Positions 8,204 to 15,432 of a stretch of 15,432 nucleotides of DNA are shown here, piece by piece. The stretch is from the NCBI GenBank assembly GCA_002803225.1, contig NXFV01001596.1, positions 1 through 15,432 on the forward strand, given 5' to 3'. The position numbers and the translations under genes are program-made. The notes under the pieces were generated by a model. The model saw nothing but the letters and a program-made list of their open reading frames with translations, had not been told where the DNA came from and searched no databases. This stretch comes from Gamarada debralockiae (lineage: Eukaryota; Ascomycota; Leotiomycetes; Helotiales; Hyphodiscaceae). How positions within the stretch are numbered: position 1 is the stretch's first letter; the number at the start of each line of letters is the position of its first letter.

Positions 8204-8364
8204 ATTGATTAATTGTCAGATGCTACAATGGTTTGAGGAAATGGGCTTGAAGGGGAGTAATGCTGATGGTAGAAATTTCTTGTGGAAGGTTTTGTGATGA
8301 AGTGTTGTGAACGTTGCGATATATGTGGAGACAGCAAAGCCGAATAAGAGTGCACATTGGAAAG

Positions 8365-8372
8365 ACTTTATA
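8365..8372 (-). promoter_or_regulatory. TATA-like box upstream of secreted-protein gene
   Basis: On the minus strand CTATAAAG lies about 160 nt before ATG 8203. It is followed by a pyrimidine-rich leader (CTTCAAGCCC, TTCCTCAAACC) and AATTAATCAAT directly before the ATG. The promoter therefore looks preserved even though the coding frame holds a stop. Confidence 0.45.
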
Positions 8373-9090
8373 GACAAACATGAATTCTGTAATAACTTTG
8401 ACAAAACTAAAAAAGGATTGATATTCTGATACTCTATAGCATCATTAGAACCGGCCAGAAATGGGCAAATTGCCGCTCGCACATAACAAGCGAAAACCAC
8501 AACAAAACTCATTGAATTCATAAATTAATAACATATCGATCTTTAAATTGATTTATCTATTTTTGAGATCTATATTAAGAAGAGTATTAGATTGGACTTT
8601 TCACTTTCATAATTTGGATATCTCCTGTTTATAGAAAGTTATTAAACGCTAAATAAAAGAAGAGTAAATATTCGCGAATTTTTAGTGTGAAATTTTAATG
8701 TCTGTTTCGATACTTTAATAACTTTACAACAGCACATGAAATCTAGATATTTTAAAACTATAATTGATTTAACTTACTTGGTAATTCATATATTGAGTTT
8801 GAAGTACTATTCGAATATAAAATGCCGAAGGATTGTAGCGTTAAAAAGGTTGACTTTTGGTGGGGTTTTGGTAAAATCGGACAAAATAAGTACCAATGTC
8901 CCACGAATTAGTGCACTCACTGGTGACCCTTCTCTGGTATCGCAAACCTTCTATTTCTCAGAAGTATACCGCGTGACTATCCTGCTCTTCAACAAATCAC
9001 AATTTCGCAACCGCAAACAGAATACACAAGCACAAGTAAGACTCAGTCATCAGTCCCTTGTAATATTTCCCCTTAAAAAAAATTGAGTCT
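8373..9090. other. AT-rich spacer, no gene seen
   Basis: The core at 8520-8880 is very AT-rich. It contains a 10 bp perfect palindrome ATTCGCGAAT (8670-8679). An open plus-strand frame at 8736-9086 has no recognisable domain and the composition of AT-rich noncoding DNA, so it is not called. I looked here for the missing N-terminal part of the following DUF6594-type relic and did not find it. Confidence 0.5.
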
Positions 9091-9098
9091 GACTATCT

Positions 9099-9386
9099 TT
9101 GGTAGTTATATGTATTGTAGGGTTAATGATACTTGCTAGCCCGCTTTGGATTTTGATATTTATCGATCCACCGATTGTTCAGCTGGGAGTTATTACGAAA
9201 TTCATTGTGATTTTCTTGAAGTTGATTCAGTTAGTTACTGTAGGGAAAACGTTCAAGACTTTGGCTGCTACTGCTGCATAAGTAATTATCTTTACGGTCC
9301 TGTTCTGTGGAACTCACATAACTGAGAGTTACAGATACTCTGCCGTCTTACTGGTATTTATGAAAATAGGAGGAAACAGGAGCTAG
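9099..9386 (+). pseudogene. C-terminal relic of DUF6594-type membrane protein
   Basis: The relic has no ATG or N-terminal part; an in-frame TGA lies just upstream at 9090. The frame encodes two hydrophobic helices: VVICIVGLMILASPLWILIF, then VITKFIVIFLKLIQLVTV. They are followed by FKTLAATAA, the typical end of fungal DUF6594 proteins, which normally continue AATAAY-AVL-VF. Here TAA (9279-9281 region) stops the frame, but the expected continuation YSAVLLVFMKIGG appears at 9336 after a GT-AG-sized gap. An intron at 9278-9334 (57 nt, ending TTACAG) would join the two in frame if its donor were GTAAGT; it now reads ATAAGT. The second exon ends at TAG 9384-9386. DUF6594 proteins are common in Pezizomycotina and their role is unclear. 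The family call comes from recalled C-terminal motifs. Confidence 0.65.
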
Positions 9387-9911
9387 AAAGGCTGAGGCTG
9401 GTGGCCAGCGAGAGCAACTGGCTCGTCAAGGGTATCCAATTCAGCTTACAGTTTTCTTTGCATCCGAAATTTACCAACCAATGAACTGATGCGTGAATAA
9501 TGAATGGGTAAAAATATCTCCTGGATTTCACATAGGTTGTCATCAATATCTACGAAGTATATCATCCAATCATTGCGTTTGGTCTGCACTAGGCTAGAAC
9601 CTCAAGTCCCAAAAGGGACACTTCCGGATGATTTGCAGTAGTATCTGATGTGAGCCGAACGTATGGGGTGGTCCCCCCTTTAGCCGTCGCATCGTGCTCC
9701 AATAATAAGCCGAGTAGCGCTCGGGGTAGCCATTCTGTAAGTCTGACTGTAAGCTTATTCTCAGCCGCAACGGTATGAGGTACGAAGTACATAGGGTCCA
9801 CCCTCAAGTCTTTATAGATTAAGAACCTGTCACCTCCTTCCAAGCTGTGCTTGGAGAATTCAACTTTCTTCTTTATTGTTAATCCCGAGTTTCTTACATT
9901 CAATTGTGAAA
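9387..9911 (+). promoter_or_regulatory. Spacer and probable promoter of GMC gene
   Basis: No gene is called here. A TATA-like TTTATAGATT lies at 9811-9820, about 92 nt before the ATG of the oxidoreductase gene, followed by pyrimidine-rich sequence (CACCTCCTTCC, TTTCTTCTTT) typical of a fungal leader. The minus-strand frame across 9589-9951 overlaps the promoter and the FAD-motif exon and is taken as chance. Confidence 0.4.
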
Positions 9912-11962
9912 ATGATCGTCGACACCCCTGGCGATTTCGCCAGCAAGACATTTGACTTCGTCATCATTGGTGGAGGCACAGCTGGTCTTGCTCTAGCAGC
10001 TCGTCTGACTGAGGTTCCTGAGTTGACAGTTGGGGTGCTGGAGGCTGGGCAAAACAGGATTGTCGATCCGAATATTTTGGTTCCTGGACGTATGTTTGGT
10101 GAACGGACCTCAGTGCAACTTGACTGACGCTTGTAGTTGCATTCAATCTCGAAGGGCATGCTGACTATGACTGGTTATTCTCTTCTACCCCGCAGGTAAG
10201 TCATCAAGGGTTTCAATTTCGGAACCTGCGAACCGGGAACACGACTGATTGAATTCCAGAAATCCCTCGGCAATCGTAGAATCCCCCTTCCCCGCGGCAA
10301 AGTCCTCGGTGGTTCCTCCGCAATCAATGGAATGGTATCAACCTACCCATCTCGTGAAGACATCGACCACTGGGCCGCGCTCGGGAACGAAGGATGGTCC
10401 TTTGACGACTTGGAGCCCTACTTTCGCAAATCTGAGCGCTTCGACGCACCGTCCCAAAAGATCGCTCAGTTTTATGAGACTGAAGATATCATTGACCCAG
10501 AGCTACATAAGATCAAAGGTCCTGTAGCGACATCCTTTCCGGTGAATAAGAGAGCGGGTGCCGATGCTTGGGTGAAGACGTTCGAGAATGTGGGCCTGAA
10601 GCTAACTACTGATCCGTTGTCCGGAGAGGGGCAAGGCGGATACACGTATGTTCGAGTATTCAAATACGTAGAGCGATTCTGATGAAAGTAAGGAACTTGA
10701 GCACAGTCGATGCCTCCTCATCTACCCGAAGCTACTCGGCCACAGCCTACTTCGCACCAAACGTCGGCAGACCAAACCTCACCGTCCTAACAGAAGCGCA
10801 AGTCAGCAAAATCACGTTCTCAACACAATCTCATTCCATACACGCAACTGGCGTCTCATTCACTTCAAAGGGGAGCACATACCACGTCAAAGCTTCAAAG
10901 GAAGTCATCATCTGTGCAGGGGCCTTCCAATCTCCTCAGATTCTTGAACTCTCTGGTATCGGGTCTAGCTCTATCCTTACCCCGCTTGGCATCGATGTCG
11001 TAGTCGACAACCCCAATGTCGGTGAGAACCTTCAAGAGCAGCCCTTCGTCCCCCTGAGCTGGGAAGCAGCAGATGGCGTGGTCACCCTTGACAGTCTTCA
11101 GGTTCCAGGTGCCGTTGATGCTGCATTGGCGCAATTCTACGCCAACCAAACAGGCCTGCTGACTTCTTTTATCCAATCGTCGGCCTACCTCTCATACGAA
11201 CAAATTGGAGGAGACACATCCACTGTTGGCAGAACTCACCCTGCGCCTGCTGGTGGGTATCAAGTTCCTTCATTGGACAAGCAGCACGAGCTTCAGAGAG
11301 CGTCATTGAAAGACCCCAACGATACAACTGCCTTCATCATCTTACTCGAAGAAGGTCTTCCTCTTCCCACTGCTCCCGGTGTGCCTCCAGTCATAGCATC
11401 GGGGAATTTCTTCAGCGCCAGCTCTATCCTCTGCCATCCATTCTCGCGTGGTTCCGTGCATATCACATCCAACGACCCCAGCGACAAGCCAGAAATCGAT
11501 TTGAATTACCTCAGCCATCCTCTAGATCTCAAGATCCTAGAAGACGGGATGTTCTTCCTGCAAGACTTTGTAACGAAGGAGCCTTTTGCTTCGAAACTGA
11601 AGGATGGAGGCAAGGCTTTCTATCCCGGCTACCACCACTTGACGAAGGATAATGTGGAAGCGTGGTGTCGACAGACGCTAAACACTTCTGATCATCCCAT
11701 GAGTTCGTGCAGTATGTTGCCGAAAGAGGATGGTGGTGTGGTTGATGAGAAGCTGAAGGTTTATGGGGTAGGGAATTTGAGGGTTGTAGATGCGAGTGTG
11801 TTTCCTTTGAGTATCAGAAGTAATCCGGTGACGACTGTCTACGCGGTTGCGGAGAAGGCGGCGGATATTATCAAGGAGGATTGGAAGGGGTATGGGAAGG
11901 GACATAAGAGGGAGGCAAGTGGTGAGGGGGTGAATGGGAAGAAGAGGAGCAAGAGAGGTTGA
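9912..11962 (+). CDS. GMC family FAD-dependent oxidoreductase, four exons
   Basis: GMC enzymes oxidise alcohols or sugars using FAD. I model exons 9912-10089, 10137-10195, 10260-10645 and 10693-11962 (introns of 47, 64 and 47 nt, all GT-AG, with CTGAC/CTGAT-type branch sites in the short ones), giving 630 aa, normal for the family. ATG 9912 (GAAAATGATC) is the first start before the FAD motif. The dinucleotide-binding motif IIGGGTAGLALAARL is at residues 18-32, and Glu45 in VLEAG should bind ribose. GMC signature 1 is around GKVLGGSSAINGM (92-104) and signature 2 is GAFQSPQILELSGIG (284-298). The active-site pair is probably His542 (SDHPMSSC) and Asn585 (RSNPVTT), a His/Asn arrangement as in choline oxidase or cellobiose dehydrogenase. 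There is no signal peptide, so an intracellular enzyme is likely. The last 30 residues are Lys/Arg/Gly-rich (KKRSKRG). Substrate cannot be told from sequence. No lesions are seen, and the stop is TGA. Confidence 0.9.
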
Positions 11963-12733
11963 AGTTAAAGAGGAGGAGTGAGTAGTTACCGCGTTAATTA
12001 ATTTGCAAGATACCAATCGTTCGATGCAATTCAATGATTTGACGAGAGACTGACAAGATATTCGCCTGACGATATCCTTGAATCAACTCCTGAGAATGAG
12101 AGATTTTGGCCTTGTGCCTGTAGGTTTTTGTGGAAATTCCAGTTTATTGAAACGCGCCAAACGATTGTTAATTCTCGTAGTCCAGCTATGAGATAGGGAA
12201 AAGGAGGGGGTGTCAGATTTATGGGCTTAGTGGGGTGCGGCAGGGTCACGTGGATAAGCGATTCTTCTGGTGAACTTAAATCTTATTCCAGATCTACAGT
12301 GGTAGAGCCTGTATATATAGTGCTCTGTACAGCTCGTACATATGTACCTTCTGGCCGAGTCTACAGAGCCTTCAGAGGTCCGGTCAGATCGGTACTAAAG
12401 ATACTGATATTTCAGGCTGACAGGGGGGGGGGGGGGTTAAGGGCAAGGGCGATAACAAAGACTGACGTTGCTTATGTAATCACTATGCTACTGCTTATAC
12501 CGAGCCTAGGAGAACTCTATCACTGTGATCATCAAATCACTATCAATACAAGTACAAGCTGTACCAACGTCATCAAGCTCACCAATCTATCGTCTCTACT
12601 GTGTGCTGTCACTATTGCCATAACCGCCCTGACCTCTGACAAATTACGTGAGGCGACACAACGCGGTTTAGGCATCCATCACGTCTTGCAACAGACCTAA
12701 CCTCCAGTATGAAACCTCCCAATCTCTCACTCC
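11963..12733. other. Spacer, no gene called
   Basis: This is the 3' flank of the GMC gene followed by intergenic DNA. A plus-strand frame spanning 12221-12700 crosses the poly-G tract, shows no domain and is not called. GAGCCTGTAT and TATTTCAGG, seen near 12306 and 12409, recur close together near 14921-14937 on the other side of the HET gene, suggesting shared repeat debris. TCACGTG followed by GATAAG lies near 12246-12258. Confidence 0.4.
12423..12436 (+). repeat. Poly-G run, 14 bases
   Basis: This is an uninterrupted run of 14 G. A run of nine C lies at 14875-14883, so the two homopolymers flank the HET pseudogene in inverted sense. Runs of this length are also error-prone in sequencing, so the exact count is uncertain. 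Confidence 0.85.
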
Positions 12734-12763
12734 ATTTAAATCAACCGGTCGCACCACGTGACA
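12734..12763 (+). promoter_or_regulatory. Proximal promoter elements of HET gene
   Basis: A TATA-like ATTTAAAT (12734-12741) and a CACGTG E-box (12755-12760) lie directly before ATG 12764. The TATA-like element is very close to the ATG, so transcription may start elsewhere. Confidence 0.3.
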
Positions 12764-14763
12764 ATGCCTCCTCTCAAAAGGGCTGGTTCCTTCACCTAGT
12801 CGTCGCAAAGCCCTCCATCGAAGACACTCCGATTAAGCAAGGAAAAATGTGTTCAAAGTCTTGAGACGGCCGAGCCTGATGGTTTGACGGGTCAACAAGA
12901 CACTTCCAAGACACTAGGAGAGATACACGATGGAGACTCCGCGGCTCTCATCAATCAAATCTTGAAGATACAGAAACATAAGGTTTCGCGTGAGAAATCT
13001 GAGGAATGGACCGAGAACCTTCGCTTCTTGCATGTCAAGGAACTTAGGCCAAGAGGACAGCTCAAATATATCCTGCTTACTCGAAAAGGAGAGTACCCAT
13101 GTTGCTGTGACTACGTTGCAGTGTCTTACCGTTGGCAAGAACCACCGACCCCGAGCCATACCCGGAGTATTTGATCCTCGACGAGAATGAGGATCCAAGG
13201 GGAAATTGCGCGCCAAACGACGTATTGAATCGAGCAATTGCGTTTGCTCAGGGCAATAACATCCCATTCGTTTGGATTGATCAAGAATGCATTCCAGACT
13301 CTATAGACTATCCCGAAGAGCATGAAACAGCCATGCAAGGGATGGACATTGTCTACCGCCGAAGCGACCATCCACTGGGCCTACTCAAAGTCACTCTCCA
13401 CCCTGAAGATCAATTGGAATTAATTAATGGGTGGTGGGAGAGAAGCACAACTAAAATTATCCGTTCGGGCTCGGAGAGTTGGAAGATAGGGCCTGGCGAG
13501 GAGAGGACATTATCGACGATTGTTTTGTTGAGCAAAATATTGACTGACGAATGGTGGGAAAGACCTTGGATATTCCAAGAAGAGTACTGCGGCTCTTCAA
13601 ATTTAGAATTGGGCTTCCGTAGGAAATCCTCAGCGGAGATTCACGCGGTCAAATTCGCCGGGCCGAAATCTATATCCACGCAGTCAAATTTCGAAGAAAT
13701 ATCACTTTGTTTTGCCTAGAATGTGAGAGTCTTGGATTCGACGTTGGAAAGCTTCTTCAGAAAGCCAAGCGGTACAATATTTTGAACAAGCATGATGCTG
13801 CCGAAGGGGATTCATCTCCTCAATTCAAGTCGTGTTCCACAGACATCATCTCAGACATTGATGATCGGCATTGCAAATATGCAATGGATCGACTTGCTAT
13901 CATCGCGAATTGCTGCAGCTATTCGAGCTGTCTTGATTGTCATCAATTAGCTGGTCTGTACAATCTCAGCACTTGTATCTTGACGTTGTTCTTCCTCAAT
14001 GGCGAGATGCTGCAGTACCCTGACCTGCAATCCGACTCGTCGGCCGATGTAACTGTCAATATCAACTCCTCCAATGTACACAACTTCTTGAACGAACACT
14101 CCTTGGCCATCTTTACACCTCCAGGGTCCAATCGCCAACTGAGTTTCATCAAATACTGTCGACTCCCAAATATATCGCTTACGACAGATGGCTTAGAAAT
14201 GTCTGGCTGGCTGTGGGAATTGACGGAACCATTATCAATCCAGCTACCAAAAAACTGGGTACCATTTTATCGTGATAATTCGAATCTAAACACTCTGTAT
14301 GAGCTCTTCCTGGAGATGCTTTATGAAACACTTTCAAAGCAAAGGCACGACAAATTTGCGCAAAAAATTCAAGATTTCCTGAAAAGCGACGGGCGTGGGC
14401 GTAAAGCGGATAAGTCTTCGAGCGTTTGGTTTCAACAGCAAATTGTCGACGCTCTTGTCGTCAGTGAAACAGGGAAAAGAGCTTCGACTCGCAAGGCTTC
14501 TTAGAGAGCAGGAGCTTACGGGACTGTTCATCTACGTCCTAAACAAGATCTGGGAAGATCCCACTCGCCCAAATGTCTTTACCAGCTGGTGCAAGAAGAA
14601 GAGCCAATACCATCTCCCGAAATTCGTCTCCCTTATAGTCCACCATGATAGCGCTTCAGGCGCTGGTCACTGTCGTGTGTGGACGAGGGAATGGATCAAT
14701 GGTTTGTGGTTTGTAACTAAGCAAGGCCCTTTCGCCAGAGTTGTGTTTCCTTGGCCCTTCTGA
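12764..14763 (+). pseudogene. HET-domain (heterokaryon incompatibility) pseudogene
   Basis: HET-domain proteins act in fungal non-self recognition and trigger cell death in incompatible fusions. The likely start is ATG 12764 (ACAATGCC), with an in-frame TAG at codon 12 (12797-12799). HET blocks then follow in order: YVAVSYRW (13112-13135), FVWIDQECI (13267-13293), GMDIVYRRSD (13339-13371) and WWERPWIFQEE (13552-13587). The frame breaks near 13141, just after the first block; again at about 13655-13665 inside a short duplication; and once more at the AAAA run 14475-14478. The C-terminal part retains features often seen in long HET proteins: ELRLARLL, FTSWCKKK, TREWINGLWF and VVFPWPF, ending at TGA 14761-14763. 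The total is about 665 codons. One nonsense and three frame breaks argue for a true pseudogene rather than sequencing error, although the conserved blocks suggest decay is recent. No NACHT or repeat domain is visible. Confidence 0.8.
13633..13694 (+). repeat. Short imperfect direct duplication inside HET gene
   Basis: GCGGAGATTCACGCGGTCAA (from 13633) resembles GCCGAAATC plus six extra bases plus CCACGCAGTCAA (from 13662). The best-matching cores start 35 bp apart (13642 and 13677). Both copies can encode a variant of AEI-HAVKF, but in different frames. Because 35 is not a multiple of three, the duplication probably caused the frame break here. Confidence 0.55.
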
Positions 14764-15290
14764 CGTTATGGCCCACGGATCAGATAGTATTTTGCAGGTG
14801 TAATTAACGTTTGAGGAATGAGGGTATTGTAATTGTTATTACAGTTCTAGGTTCCTAAGGCCCTGAAGAGGAAACCCCCCCCCTCCAAAAAGATAGGCTC
14901 AGCTGTACAGGGAGTTACGGAGCCTGTATTTCAGGTGGCGAGGCCTGAAGATTCAGCTCTTTGGGGACTTCGAGCCTGAACCACAGCATGTGGTCTGAGT
15001 GAGTCAGGCCAGGAGCACTTAAATATAGGCTACGTAGCACCGTAAAATAGCAACTGCAATTCAAGTTTCAACACTATCGTCATATGTTGCTGACTCTGCC
15101 TGAAAAATCCAATACCCCGCCAAAGCCGTACTTTCAGGACGAAGTCTGGTTGCTGAGTCGGGTTTTGAATTAGATTATTGCCTTTCGTAGTAAGATAAGG
15201 TTGGTTGGAACTGCATAATTGGGTATAGCCTGTATTTTCCCCTCTTTTGTGGTATAAGAGAGTCCCCTTATTGGAATGAGTAATCAGGTG
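14764..15290. other. Spacer, no gene called
   Basis: The segment holds a C9 run (14875-14883), the palindrome-like AGCTGTACAG (near 14901) and a TATA-like CTTAAATATAGG near 15020. An ATG near 15084 opens only about 29 codons. No protein family is recognised. Confidence 0.4.
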
Positions 15291-15432
15291 ACGCTGGTTC
15301 TAGGCAGGTAGTGCTGCCTGATGAGTCACATGGTGTCACATGCCATCACATGGCTCAGAGACCACTTGACCAGTATGAGTCATAGGGAGGATTCTTGTCT
15401 ATAAGTACAGACTACTGTACTTGGTTTGTTCA
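15291..15432 (+). mobile_element. Possible start of a fungal LTR, cut by window end
   Basis: Features resembling the U3 end of fungal LTRs are: three 10 bp repeats of TCACATGNNN (15326-15355), a CAGGTAGTGCTGCCTG near-palindrome (about 15304-15319), a TATA-like TCTATAAG (15398-15405) and a perfect hairpin GTACAG-ACTA-CTGTAC (15405-15420) just after it. No internal retrotransposon sequence or second LTR is in the window. It could equally be an ordinary promoter. Confidence 0.3.
15326..15355 (+). repeat. 10 bp tandem repeat of TCACATG boxes
   Basis: TCACATGGTG, TCACATGCCA and TCACATGGCT follow with exact 10 bp spacing, about one helical turn. This places three E-box-like CACATG sites on the same DNA face, suggesting a cooperative protein-binding site. 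Confidence 0.8.

Noticed and set aside
8736..9086. Open plus-strand frame of 116 codons
   Set aside because: It lies in AT-rich DNA, with composition following base content and no motif or homology I recognise.
9589..9951. Open minus-strand frame of 120 codons
   Set aside because: It is antisense to the GMC promoter and first exon and shows no domain.
12221..12700. Open plus-strand frame of 159 codons
   Set aside because: It crosses the poly-G14 run and repeat-like DNA, with no domain.
651..14763. UAG reassigned as a Trp sense codon
   Set aside because: No fungal nuclear code of this kind is known to me, the HET gene also has frameshifts, and the DUF6594 relic and transposase are clearly dead. 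RIP explains the pattern.

Overview
The window looks like nuclear DNA of a filamentous ascomycete (Pezizomycotina). The evidence is: short GT-AG introns (47-151 nt) with CTGAC/CTGAA-type branch sites; CT-rich leaders before ATGs; a GMC flavo-oxidoreductase, a HET-domain gene and a DUF6594-type remnant; a Tc1/mariner copy; and many in-frame TAG/TAA codons of the kind left by repeat-induced point mutation (RIP, CpA to TpA). I cannot name the species.

Layout. 1-353: no gene seen. 354-1965: a dead Tc1/mariner element with long imperfect inverted ends, a tandem array in its left end and a transposase relic with many stops. 1966-4970: mostly decayed sequence, with a C2H2-like remnant on the minus strand (2774-3102), an unrecognised broken coding stretch on the plus strand (3121-3638), a CTAG-rich tract and a diverged ~110-120 bp tandem duplication (4458-4680). 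4970-5155: a small pogo/mariner-type MITE flanked by TA. 5301-6195 (minus): an apparently intact two-exon gene for a four-helix membrane protein. 6196-7111: promoter and spacer. 7112-8203 (minus): a 363-codon probable secreted-protein gene interrupted by one TAG where I expect tryptophan. 8204-9090: AT-rich spacer. 9099-9386: the C-terminal relic of a DUF6594-type membrane protein with a probable splice-donor mutation. 9912-11962: an intact-looking four-exon GMC oxidoreductase gene (630 aa). 12764-14763: a HET-domain gene with one nonsense codon and three frame breaks. 14764-15432: spacer, ending in what may be the start of an LTR.

Only two protein genes look intact (membrane protein and GMC oxidoreductase). 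No operon-like or cluster logic links the genes; the window reads as an accessory, gene-poor region in which non-self-recognition-type genes (HET, DUF6594) and transposons are decaying. The points most worth a second look are the single TAG in the secreted-protein gene (recent pseudogene, assembly error, or a candidate for A-to-I edited UAG to UGG), the splice-donor loss in the DUF6594 relic, and the unrecognised remnants at 3121-3638 and 4458-4680. Family assignments are from recalled motifs; no database search was run.
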